Positions 17,292 to 24,667 of a DNA stretch of 64,000 bases are shown here, one piece after another. Under the pieces are notes generated by a model. The model saw only the letters and a list, made by a program, of their open reading frames with translations, searched no databases and was not told the origin of the DNA. The translations under genes and the position numbers were made by a program. Within the stretch, counting starts at the first letter, position 1. Each line of letters opens with the position of its first letter. Source of the stretch: Microcaldota archaeon (GTDB lineage Archaea > Micrarchaeota > Micrarchaeia > Anstonellales > Bilamarchaeaceae); assembly GCA_016212525.1 (NCBI GenBank), contig JACRGD010000010.1, forward strand, positions 463,860 to 527,859, given 5' to 3'.

Positions 17292-17763
17292 AATCGTTTA
17301 GAATAGTCAATGCATCCGGGGATTGGACCATACCCGATGAAACAAGAGACCTAACTTTTTCCTTATGAACAGAAAGAAAAACATCGGCTCTTTTAAGACC
17401 AAAATAACCTGCAACATTAGACTCACTAGTTTGAGCATCATGAACCAGAGATTCGAATTTTTTGGTAATCTTGGAAACCAAAGCGCTAGCTGCATTAGGC
17501 TGCATATGCGGAGGTGTTTCTTTAAAAACAGCAAAAACATCTTCGATAGAACCTGATTTTAATATCCTTTCAATAGCACCACTTCGCTCCGAAAGATTGC
17601 AAGAGACTTCAAGCATTAGTTTTGATGCAGCAACTCGTGGGGAAAAAACGTCCCTGGAAAATCCTTTAACCAAGATAGATGCTCTAGTACCCCAACTCAT
17701 AGGTTCTGGTGCAGTTCTATAAGGACCACAGGCATTAGACATAAGAATCAACCCCATATTCAT
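17278..17763 (-). CDS. Unrecognised small helical protein upstream of translin
   Basis: The 161-residue protein is not recognised. After an N-terminal part without clear structure it is helical and rich in Ser, Val and Leu. Two stretches, ILKSGSIEDVFAVFKE and AASALVSKITKKFESLV, have look-alikes at matching positions in the 244-aa protein at 55.6-56.4 kb, suggesting a distant paralogue. ATGs at 17763, 17757 and 17742 are possible; a TATA element (CCTTTAAATAG, near 17784) about 26 nt upstream favours 17757. It overlaps the translin gene by 14 nt and probably shares its message. Confidence 0.55.
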   Translation of the reverse strand: MNMGLILMSNACGPYRTAPEPMSWGTRASILVKGFSRDVFSPRVAASKLMLEVSCNLSERSGAIERILKSGSIEDVFAVFKETPPHMQPNAASALVSKITKKFESLVHDAQTSESNVAGYFGLKRADVFLSVHKEKVRSLVSSGMVQSPDALTILNDFVSS

Positions 17764-17838
17764 ATACTCATTATAACTATTTAAAGGCTCCTAAGATAAA
17801 AAAATTACCTCGAAGAATCTTTATAAAGACCACTAAAA

Positions 17839-18933
17839 TTACCCAAAAGTAAATGTGTAAAGCCTAAAACCCTTGCCAGTAACATTAAACTCCAAAAAGC
17901 GATCAGCATAATCCGATGAATAGATCAGGCTATAAAGCCGGTTGGAATTAGTCTGAACCAGAACTTTTGAATCGACTACTTTTGCATCAAGACCCAATGC
18001 AGAAACAGGGCTTTGACCATCGACAACCAGAGTTAGATTTGAATTTCCTCCTGCAACTATATTGACATTTTTGGCATGATAAGCCAGCAAAACCTTACCA
18101 GTATCAGAAACGAGTTCCATATTATCAGCATTGTTCTTCCAGATTCCCGAAAGATAAACGCGGTTGGGATAGGGAACAGTACCTTCTAAATAAGAATAGT
18201 TGACTTCCTGATTAGGAACGAAACCCTCTGGGTTGGCAAGACGTGCTCGGGCAAATCCATAACCCAGATAAATTTCAGGTGTTCCCACCTGGCCATAACT
18301 GATGTTTTCTGGCATACTCGCCGATACGGGCGAAGGAGGATTGAAGGACGATTGACGCTCGGCAAGAAGTCGAGTTATCTGTGATTCTGTTTCCTCATAA
18401 TTTCCCTCTCCGATATGATCATAACGAATCGTCCCGTTTGCATCGATCAGATATTTGTGTGGCCAGTACTGATTGCCATAAGCACTCCAGGTACCATAAT
18501 CACTGTCAAGAACAACCGGATACTTGATTCCAAATTTGTCAACTGCATTTTTGACATTTGAATAATTCTTCTCGAATTCGAATTCCGGAGTATGAACACC
18601 GATTATGACAAGCCCGTCATTCCGGTATTTTTCGTCCCAGGCCTTAAGATAAGGAAGCGTCCTGATGCAATTGATACACGAATAAGTCCAAAAATCGACC
18701 AAAACTACCTTGCCACGCAGGCTTGCGATCGTAAGATTTGAAGGCGCATTTATGTAACCCGAAATACGAGAAAGAGGAGGGGCTGAACTGGAAGAAAGAA
18801 TAGATCCGATTGACGGGACATTCAAATCAGAAGCCATGGGAGGTTTTGCCTTAATAGACAAGAGATACCAGATAGATCCTCCAATAAGAATTACCAGCAA
18901 AACCAGAAGAATTGGATTTTTGATTGATATCAT
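17839..18933 (-). CDS. Membrane-anchored thioredoxin-like protein (TlpA/DipZ C-terminal type)
   Basis: The 364-residue protein has one N-terminal membrane helix (about 8-26), then an outside thioredoxin fold with the active site WTYSCINCI (C86 and C89) and the AhpC/TlpA insert GVHTPEFEFEKN. The cysteine spacing CINC with preceding WTYS and the C-terminal about 150-residue beta domain match the outer half of DipZ-type proteins, which accept electrons from a CcdA-like channel and reduce outside disulfides. It is the last gene of the lipoprotein thioredoxin - ccdA - this gene operon (9-nt gap), so here DipZ is built from separate pieces. Confidence 0.85.
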   Translation of the reverse strand: MISIKNPILLVLLVILIGGSIWYLLSIKAKPPMASDLNVPSIGSILSSSSAPPLSRISGYINAPSNLTIASLRGKVVLVDFWTYSCINCIRTLPYLKAWDEKYRNDGLVIIGVHTPEFEFEKNYSNVKNAVDKFGIKYPVVLDSDYGTWSAYGNQYWPHKYLIDANGTIRYDHIGEGNYEETESQITRLLAERQSSFNPPSPVSASMPENISYGQVGTPEIYLGYGFARARLANPEGFVPNQEVNYSYLEGTVPYPNRVYLSGIWKNNADNMELVSDTGKVLLAYHAKNVNIVAGGNSNLTLVVDGQSPVSALGLDAKVVDSKVLVQTNSNRLYSLIYSSDYADRFLEFNVTGKGFRLYTFTFG

Positions 18934-18942
18934 AGCAACACC

Positions 18943-19659
18943 TTAGGACAGAAGATAATCGGAAACGGGAAACAAATTTGAAAGATAGAGAATGTTTCCG
19001 GTAAATACCAGGATTCCAAGGATAATTAGAACCAGACCAAAAAGCAGGTTTAGCCATTTAAGATAGGGCGAGAGCTTTTTGATTAGAAAAGTCGCTTGTG
19101 AAATGAAGATTCCGACCAATAAAAATGGAACTCCAAGACCAAGAGAATATGAAAGCATCAGGGGAAATGCCGATGTGGGATTAGTTATAGCCAGAGTCAG
19201 AATACTTCCCAAAACTGCACCCACGCACGGAGTCCAGCCCGCAGCAAAAGCAGCTCCAAAGAGAAACGAACCTAAATAAGCATTGGAAGATTTTGAAACA
19301 TGAATTTTCTTTTCACTAGAGAGTACAGGGATTTCGATTATTCCGGTTAAGAGAATCCCAAAGAAAATTATGACGATGCCTCCCAGATAAGAGAGATAGG
19401 TACGTACGTCATATGCTACTGTCGAAAGAACACTTTGAAGCAACACTCCAAGAACCGCAAAAACCACTGAAAATCCCAACACAAAAAATACGCTGCTAAG
19501 AAAGACCTTAGTTTTAGAGGAAGCAGAAGATGAAGCTTCATTGATAGATGAATTGGCAAGAAAAGTAAGATATGCCGGAACGAGGGGGAGAATGCAGGGG
19601 CTTAGAAACGAGACCAGGCCTGCAACAAATGAGAAAAGAATAGTGGCTTGCTCGACCAT
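18943..19659 (-). CDS. ccdA: Cytochrome c biogenesis/thiol transporter CcdA
   Basis: CcdA carries reducing equivalents across the membrane by a pair of intramembrane cysteines. The 238-residue, six-helix protein shows the first in SPCILPLVPAY (C22) and the second in AAGWTPCVGAVLG, both in the expected helices 1 and 4; the linker after helix 3 is basic. It lies directly against the lipoprotein thioredoxin stop codon (no gap) and 9 nt before the membrane thioredoxin, which are its likely electron acceptors. No cytochrome c gene is in the window, so general disulfide reduction is the more cautious role. Confidence 0.92.
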   Translation of the reverse strand: MVEQATILFSFVAGLVSFLSPCILPLVPAYLTFLANSSINEASSSASSKTKVFLSSVFFVLGFSVVFAVLGVLLQSVLSTVAYDVRTYLSYLGGIVIIFFGILLTGIIEIPVLSSEKKIHVSKSSNAYLGSFLFGAAFAAGWTPCVGAVLGSILTLAITNPTSAFPLMLSYSLGLGVPFLLVGIFISQATFLIKKLSPYLKWLNLLFGLVLIILGILVFTGNILYLSNLFPVSDYLLS

Positions 19660-20238
19660 TTACCTAACACCTGCAGTTGAAAGAACCCTCAATAAATCCT
19701 CTTTAGTCCACATTTCATTCGATTTTAGAATGACCTTGCCCTCAGGAGTCAGAAGGACATGGGTGTGTTGAGAGGAAATACCATATTCTTTTGCCAGTAG
19801 AATCTCGAACTCATCGGTTTGAGAATCACGATAGTTGACCTGGAAAGCAGCCAGATTTGAGGAGTTAAGATCTGCAAAAGCACCTTCCAAAACAGGCTTT
19901 TGAGCCGCACATGTCGGACACCAGTTAGCATAAAATTCGAGGAAAATAAATTTCCCGCTGGATCGGGCAGATTCAAATAGAGATCTTTCCAGAGGAACAT
20001 AGCCCACAGAAGATCGATCAGTCATCAATGTTCCGGTTTTATTGATCATAACTCCAGAACTAGCGTTTTTTTGCATAGATCCGGAATCGGATTTTGCAAT
20101 AGGCTCCGTAGTAGATTTATTCATTGAAGCAGGCAATTTTTGCATTGAATCATTTTGAGAAGTCAGATTGGTTTGATTAGAAGTGCAGCCAGCCAAAAAC
20201 AACCCTAATGCAAGTAATAGAATCAATAAGAGTTTCAT
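19660..20238 (-). CDS. Thioredoxin-like lipoprotein
   Basis: The 192-residue protein starts with a short signal ending in the lipobox LAGC (C18), followed by a Ser/Thr/Asn-rich tether to about 80 and a thioredoxin domain with active site FYANWCPTCAAQ (C107, C110) and the cis-Pro region LLTPEGKV. It should be held on the outer face of the cell membrane. Start is supported by GGTGA 6 nt before the ATG. As first gene of the redox operon it probably hands electrons from CcdA to outside thiols. A TATA element lies near 20277. Confidence 0.9.
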   Translation of the reverse strand: MKLLLILLLALGLFLAGCTSNQTNLTSQNDSMQKLPASMNKSTTEPIAKSDSGSMQKNASSGVMINKTGTLMTDRSSVGYVPLERSLFESARSSGKFIFLEFYANWCPTCAAQKPVLEGAFADLNSSNLAAFQVNYRDSQTDEFEILLAKEYGISSQHTHVLLTPEGKVILKSNEMWTKEDLLRVLSTAGVR

Positions 20239-20271
20239 AAGTTCACCTTGAAGACTTGTGGGTCCAAAAAG

Positions 20272-20282
20272 GGTTATATATC
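20272..20282 (-). promoter_or_regulatory. TATA box of the thiol-redox operon
   Basis: GATATATAACC on the minus strand is centred about 39 nt before the ATG at 20238, leaving a leader of about 13 nt that contains GGTGA. Confidence 0.55.
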
Positions 20283-20304
20283 TTTGCCCAACTTTTGCCC
20301 TAAT

Positions 20305-21000
20305 TTATGACCGATAAGGAGGCTTTAAATCGGAAACTAAAGTTGCAACATCAACAAAAGAGTTAGGATAGTCTGAGGATAGCGGGTAAGTAAAAATAGA
20401 AAACAGATCAGGAACACTTCGAAGGTGTTTAACTAAACAAAAGATATCCAAACGTGAGTTACCAGTAAATGAAATTTTGCGCCTTTTTGCAAAGGGGATT
20501 CTTTGGACATTTTCAAATTGTTTAGAAGGCAATCCAGTTTCATCATCTAGTCTTCCTTCAAGTCCAAAAAGACGATTAAATTGAACATTTAGATATGAAG
20601 AATAATCAAGAACTTCAACTGTTTCTGGGTAGATAATGTGCTTTTTTCTAACAAATCCTTCAGTTCTAACATCTAACGGAGTAACTAAAAGATAGACCTC
20701 ATTTTTTACAAAAACATCTGGAGGTAGAGAAAATTGTGCGAGGTTTGAATATGGAAGAACCAGATCATCAGACCCTGAAATATCTACTCCTCTTTTGAAT
20801 GGCGTTCGTTCATTAGGACATACTAGAAGGGTCCGGGCTGCAACTTTTAGATCAGAATCAGAAACATCTGGAGCTAAAAAATATTCATCTATTTCCTTAA
20901 GAGTAGGAAATTTGAAATTTGCTTTTTTGAGTTGCCTAAATGCATCTAAATAGGAACATTTTAGAGGATCTTTTTGAGGACGGACAAGTTTCCACACCAT
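20305..21000 (-). CDS. Unrecognised protein, family A member 1
   Basis: The 231-residue soluble protein is not recognised. It can be laid against the protein at 21.7-22.5 kb at several points in the same order: SYLDAFRQ and IDEYF (near 15-45), ARTLLVCPNERTPFKRGVDI (about 57-76) and YLLVTPLDV then IIYPETVEVL (about 104-125). I call the pair family A. No catalytic motif is plain. The TATA box CTTATAAAAG is centred about 23 nt before the ATG, so the message is probably leaderless. It is separate from the small membrane protein gene upstream. Confidence 0.6.
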   Translation of the reverse strand: MVWKLVRPQKDPLKCSYLDAFRQLKKANFKFPTLKEIDEYFLAPDVSDSDLKVAARTLLVCPNERTPFKRGVDISGSDDLVLPYSNLAQFSLPPDVFVKNEVYLLVTPLDVRTEGFVRKKHIIYPETVEVLDYSSYLNVQFNRLFGLEGRLDDETGLPSKQFENVQRIPFAKRRKISFTGNSRLDIFCLVKHLRSVPDLFSIFTYPLSSDYPNSFVDVATLVSDLKPPYRS

Positions 21001-21048
21001 AGTATGTAGGGGTAAAACTTTTATAAGGTTATAGAAAAAGGAAAATTG

Positions 21049-21333
21049 TTAGTTTTTATAAGTTATGTAAACCAAACTCATAAGACCGATCATTTCCAAG
21101 AAATTGAGAGTAAGTGCAAAACTGGCTACATCTTTAGTGTAGTACATGATCATTGCAAATTGGAAATAAACTGCAACTAAATTGTGAACGAAAAATAGAA
21201 GGGCGAAAATGATCAACCCTAATGTGAATGAAAGCTTCATTTTCAAATAGTTTTTGATGTATACATAAAGTAGTAATATCGACATTAGTACATTTGCAAT
21301 ACTAATTATCGTTGCAAAATCTATTGATTCCAT
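21049..21333 (-). CDS. Small three-helix membrane protein paired with winged-helix regulator
   Basis: The 94-residue protein is almost entirely three hydrophobic segments (about 9-27, 34-62, 68-90) with short basic loops. Proteins like this occur in archaea directly after a winged-helix gene, as here (upstream regulator ends 57 nt away), and I infer membership of that group (DUF7521-like). GGAGG is 9 nt before the ATG, typical of a second gene in a message. Function is unknown; a membrane sensor for the regulator is a reasonable guess only. Confidence 0.7.
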   Translation of the reverse strand: MESIDFATIISIANVLMSILLLYVYIKNYLKMKLSFTLGLIIFALLFFVHNLVAVYFQFAMIMYYTKDVASFALTLNFLEMIGLMSLVYITYKN

Positions 21334-21390
21334 AAATATTTACCTCCAAAACAGATTTATTAACTTACGCCATAATTCCCAAAACAACTA

Positions 21391-21684
21391 CTACCATTTT
21401 CGAATTTTTTCTAAAGACTTTTCAAAGTCTTTGATTTTTTCTTTTGCGTAATCAGTAATGAAATAGAGTTCACCGTACTTGGGTTCTTCTGAAATTTGGA
21501 CTAATGATGCCTGGAGTAAGAGCTCTAAGTGACGCTTAGTTGTCTTATAATCTAAAGCTAAAAGCTCGGAAAGTTGATTTGCATTATAGGGTCTCCTTGA
21601 CAATTCGAGCAGAATTTGGAGGCGGTTTGGCCCACCACGGGTTCCGGAAATCAAATGCCAAAAGGCAGCATCATCAAACGCCAT
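21391..21684 (-). CDS. Winged helix-turn-helix transcriptional regulator
   Basis: The 97-residue protein is an ArsR/MarR-like winged helix: GGPNRLQILLELSRRPYN begins the domain, QLSELLALDYKTTKRHLELL is the recognition helix-turn-helix, and EPKYGELYFITDYAKEK is the wing and following strand. No metal-binding cysteines are seen. I chose the ATG at 21684 because a TATA-like TTTAAA is about 28 nt upstream, giving a leaderless message; a TTG at 21702 is possible. It heads a two-gene unit with the small membrane protein. Confidence 0.85.
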   Translation of the reverse strand: MAFDDAAFWHLISGTRGGPNRLQILLELSRRPYNANQLSELLALDYKTTKRHLELLLQASLVQISEEPKYGELYFITDYAKEKIKDFEKSLEKIRKW

Positions 21685-21719
21685 CTGGTAGTAGATCAAC
21701 AAATGAGAATTTAAAGAGT

Positions 21720-22490
21720 TTAGACTGCTTCTCTTAGTTCAACTGTGGCCACAGCAACATCAGATACGCAACTGCCAATAGCCATAATCGAACGAGCCCG
21801 TTCAGTGGAAACATAAGCACCTCGAACAATTGGAGATATTGCACCTAGATCAGTAGTTTGTAAGTAGCCCCGCTCCTCAAAGGAAAGCAGAGCAAATAAC
21901 CCAGGTAGAACTTGTATTGGAATCAAAGAAGAGCCATCTAAATGCCCCCATTCCTCGGAGCAGCCAGAGGGATGAACTCTTGCATTTCCACGAGAAAGTC
22001 CAACAATTGGAACAATTGACTCTGGAATCACAATTAGTTTTGTATCCTCAAGGCAAAAATCTGCAGGAGTAACAAAAAGTCCTGCGTTTGTAACATTAAC
22101 AAACTCACTAGCCGCAAGATGTTTGACGATATCTTCCCATTTAAGGGTCCAACCTGAAGCAGGATCTGAAAAATCAGCTCCGGATTTGAAAACATCGTAT
22201 TTGTCAGGATACACCAAAAGCTCCTTTGCCCACATAGGGCAATCGCCAGAGATCTGAGTCCATCGGCGAGTCAATGCGAAATATTCGTGAAAGAGACGAT
22301 TTGGAGGCAGATTTCCACCAGAATGATTCCAGGCAGCCAGGTAATTTGATTTAGTAACCCGGCCATTTTGATCTAGTAGAGGAACAATGGTTTGGATAAG
22401 AGGTTTTTGAAACGAGGAACTTCGATAGGGACCCGAAGCTAACGAGGATAAAGTGCCAGTGGGCCCAACAGATTTTGATACGTGTCCCAT
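21720..22490 (-). CDS. Unrecognised protein, family A member 2
   Basis: From the ATG at 22490 (MGHVSKSVGPTG) the protein is 256 residues; an upstream start at 22547 would lie before the TATA element TTTATAAA near 22516, so the shorter form is preferred. It shares with the 20.3-kb protein the ordered blocks SNYLAAW and LFHEYF, AKELLVYPDKYDVFKSGADF and GLFVTPADF then LIVIPESIV. The C-terminal about 70 residues have no counterpart there. No signal peptide or membrane helix. The two copies bracket the winged-helix pair. Function unknown. Confidence 0.6.
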   Translation of the reverse strand: MGHVSKSVGPTGTLSSLASGPYRSSSFQKPLIQTIVPLLDQNGRVTKSNYLAAWNHSGGNLPPNRLFHEYFALTRRWTQISGDCPMWAKELLVYPDKYDVFKSGADFSDPASGWTLKWEDIVKHLAASEFVNVTNAGLFVTPADFCLEDTKLIVIPESIVPIVGLSRGNARVHPSGCSEEWGHLDGSSLIPIQVLPGLFALLSFEERGYLQTTDLGAISPIVRGAYVSTERARSIMAIGSCVSDVAVATVELREAV

Positions 22491-22568
22491 AATAATATTA
22501 GATAAGAAAGAGTTTATAAAGACATGGAAAAACACTAACAATAACAAAACATAGGAAGAAGCTAAACG

Positions 22569-23222
22569 TTACAATCCCAGTTTTTTACCGAATTTTTTTG
22601 TCATTGCAACAAAGGTAGTCGTTCCCCTAACATAGAAAGGAGCAGACTTTTTTCTCAAAGTTGCCTTTTTTAGAGCCCGCATTAGTTCTTTTGGGCTATC
22701 CAAATCAAAGTCGGGCAGTTCGTTGTAAGTCCTCCCAAATTCAAAGAGGAAATGCGAATCGCTTCCCAGTGCAGCAATCAGACCATTTTGTTTTGCAAAA
22801 GATTCGGCCTGATCATTGTAAGTTGGACTCAGACATCGGGCATTGAAGGTTTCGACAATATCGAGTTTTGGAAGTTCTTCCTTTTTGGGGATTACACCCT
22901 TACGGGTTTTGTCATACATGTGAGGCAGATAGGCAAGACCACCCTGCGCATGAATACGATCAATTGCCTCTTCAAACGGAGTGTACTTGGGAATCAGATC
23001 ATTCATATACAAACCAATAAGATCACCACGATCAGTTCGAATCTCCTCGCCGGCAATAAAAGGAACATTAAGATCGCGCAGAACTCCATGAGCCTCGGTT
23101 GTATTATGATCAGTATTTGCAAAAATTATCCCAAGACGCTTTGATTTTAGAGCCAGTTCTCTGGGTTTGATTATCGAATCGATCGAATAGTGCGTATGTA
23201 CGTGGAAATCGAGTTTCATCAT
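22569..23222 (-). CDS. PHP-domain metal-dependent phosphoesterase
   Basis: PHP proteins use three metals to cleave phosphoesters. The 217-residue protein shows the motifs in order: FHVHTHYS (metal site HxH), NTDHNT, AGEEI, LPHMY, ETFNAR and LGSDSH. Length fits stand-alone archaeal PHP hydrolases rather than DNA polymerase PHP or histidinol phosphatase, and the substrate is not predictable. It is the last gene of a three-gene unit with ThiF-like and TBP-like genes; its ATG overlaps the stop of the preceding gene (ATATGATG), so translation is coupled. Confidence 0.9.
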   Translation of the reverse strand: MMKLDFHVHTHYSIDSIIKPRELALKSKRLGIIFANTDHNTTEAHGVLRDLNVPFIAGEEIRTDRGDLIGLYMNDLIPKYTPFEEAIDRIHAQGGLAYLPHMYDKTRKGVIPKKEELPKLDIVETFNARCLSPTYNDQAESFAKQNGLIAALGSDSHFLFEFGRTYNELPDFDLDSPKELMRALKKATLRKKSAPFYVRGTTTFVAMTKKFGKKLGL

Positions 23223-23509
23223 ATAAGTGCACCTTCTTTTTCCAGTAAAGAAATCAGTCGGGAGGCAAAAGACTCAACCGCAGTAGTTTTGAGTTTTTTG
23301 TCTGACTTGACCATGATTCGTCCGCTCTGATAAATACTAAGTGAATAGTTTTCATACTTTGCCAAAAGAACAACCCCCAAACCACCAAAAACCTCGCCTT
23401 CTTTTTCCAGAGCAGATTTAGCCCGCCCGATATCGATCTGCTTTTGATTAAGTTTTATCTCCAGACCATTTGCAGTAGTACAGGGTTCAATAACATAGAA
23501 TTTATTCAT
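23219..23509 (-). CDS. Small protein resembling one TBP-fold repeat
   Basis: The 96-residue protein (start ATG 23509, overlapping the ThiF stop as ATGA, with GGAGGG 10 nt upstream) resembles one half of a TATA-binding-protein fold: an N-terminal helix, FGGLGVVLLAKYENY, LSIYQSGRIMVKS and a long C-terminal helix ending LLEKEG, comparable to FPGLIYR and IFRSGKMVCTG of TBP. It does not end in Gly-Gly, so it is not an obvious ubiquitin-like partner for the ThiF protein. Role unknown; the fold call is by eye only. Confidence 0.55.
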   Translation of the reverse strand: MNKFYVIEPCTTANGLEIKLNQKQIDIGRAKSALEKEGEVFGGLGVVLLAKYENYSLSIYQSGRIMVKSDKKLKTTAVESFASRLISLLEKEGALI

Positions 23510-24189
23510 CCCAGTTTCGCCCTCCAAAATGGCTCTTTTGCAAATAGATTAAAGAAAATAGCATCAGGAGCAGTGACAAGAGGCTTCTTAAGAACCAACG
23601 ATAATACGCAGGAAGCGCCAAGAGAGCCGGCAATCGCAGCCGCAGGACACAAAATAGACGAACACGTTTTATAGGATTCGTGTTTTTCTGCACTCTTAGG
23701 CAAATTAAATGCCTTCCTAAACGAATAGGATTTGAAGACGCTAACAATCCCCCGCGAGTCGTTTGAAGCACAAAAAACATACGGAATATGAGCTTTTTTG
23801 CATCGATCAGAGATAAAAATCTTTGTCGGAACATTATCGCTACAATCGACCACTATTTTGGCCCCAAAAAGAGGAGACTTTGAGTCGAACTTCGGATTAA
23901 TACGGATAGAAGCATTCGGATTTATCAGGGCAGCTCGCTTAAGAGCAGCTTCGGATTTTAGCCCATCTAGAGAATCCAGAGTCGCATATAATTGCCGGTT
24001 GAAATTAGTAAGATCAAACCGGTCAGACTCAAAAAGGATAAATTTCTCAAAACCAAGACGGATAAGATTTTCAAATGCAAATCCGCCGGTTCCTCCCAGA
24101 CCAACTACGGCTACAGTTGTTTTGCGAATTTTCGATTGATCTGAAGCAGAAAGAGAATTACGACAAATTGACTGGGAATAAATATCCAT
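23506..24189 (-). CDS. ThiF/MoeB/HesA-family E1-like adenylyltransferase
   Basis: E1-like proteins adenylate the C-terminus of a ubiquitin-like protein or related substrate. The 227-residue protein has the ATP-binding GLGGTGGFAFENLIRLG, the DRFDLTNFNRQLYAT region (MoeB/ThiF NxxRQ), and the DCSDNVPTK stretch. A zinc-type Cys pair is not clear: cysteines occur in SDRCKK, TCSS and ILCPAA. The C-terminal tail is short. I use the ATG at 24189; a TATA element lies about 28 nt upstream. The next gene encodes a small protein without a Gly-Gly end, so the usual Ubl partner is not in the unit. Confidence 0.88.
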   Translation of the reverse strand: MDIYSQSICRNSLSASDQSKIRKTTVAVVGLGGTGGFAFENLIRLGFEKFILFESDRFDLTNFNRQLYATLDSLDGLKSEAALKRAALINPNASIRINPKFDSKSPLFGAKIVVDCSDNVPTKIFISDRCKKAHIPYVFCASNDSRGIVSVFKSYSFRKAFNLPKSAEKHESYKTCSSILCPAAAIAGSLGASCVLSLVLKKPLVTAPDAIFFNLFAKEPFWRAKLG

Positions 24190-24238
24190 CAAAGAACAAT
24201 TGAGTCGGACGCTTTTAATTTTATTGGATCAGGAAGAA

Positions 24239-24667
24239 TCATGATTCGGACTCACCTTCCTTTTCTTTTCGCTTGGCTTCTTTGGCCATACGCTTTCTAA
24301 TGCGTTTTCTTATTTCCTCAGTTTTTTCATCGGGAGAAGTATCTGCAAGGTTTCTAAGTAAATTCACCCGATCCTTAACATAGCCATCGATACTTTTTTC
24401 CTTGAATCGGCCAAGATCAGTAATATAATAGAAAAGGGTTGAGATTCCGGAAAATATGAGCAAAATAGTAAAGAGACGACCCAAAGGAGTTACTGGAACA
24501 ATGTCCCCATAACCAACAGTAGCAATCGTAACCGACACAAAATAAATAGCATCAATAAAGGAAAAATTTTCAAACTTCATATAGAATGGAACCGAAACGA
24601 CATAGATGACAAACATTGACACGGCAAGATTGATTAGTCTACTGCCAAGTGCGTGCTCTTCAGCCAT
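24239..24667 (-). CDS. Two-helix potassium channel
   Basis: From ATG 24667 (MAEEHALG) the protein is 142 residues: membrane helix at about 16-36, a pore loop with the K+ selectivity filter TVGYGD (about 55-60) and a second helix at about 68-92, then a basic, charged C-terminal tail that looks helical (EEIRKRIRKRMAKEAKRKE). It lacks an RCK domain. The ATG overlaps the last codons of the Kef-type antiporter (ATGGCTGA) with GGTGA upstream, which fixes the start and couples the two; together they suggest a K+ handling unit. A longer start at 24703 would extend into the antiporter gene. Confidence 0.9.
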   Translation of the reverse strand: MAEEHALGSRLINLAVSMFVIYVVSVPFYMKFENFSFIDAIYFVSVTIATVGYGDIVPVTPLGRLFTILLIFSGISTLFYYITDLGRFKEKSIDGYVKDRVNLLRNLADTSPDEKTEEIRKRIRKRMAKEAKRKEKEGESES

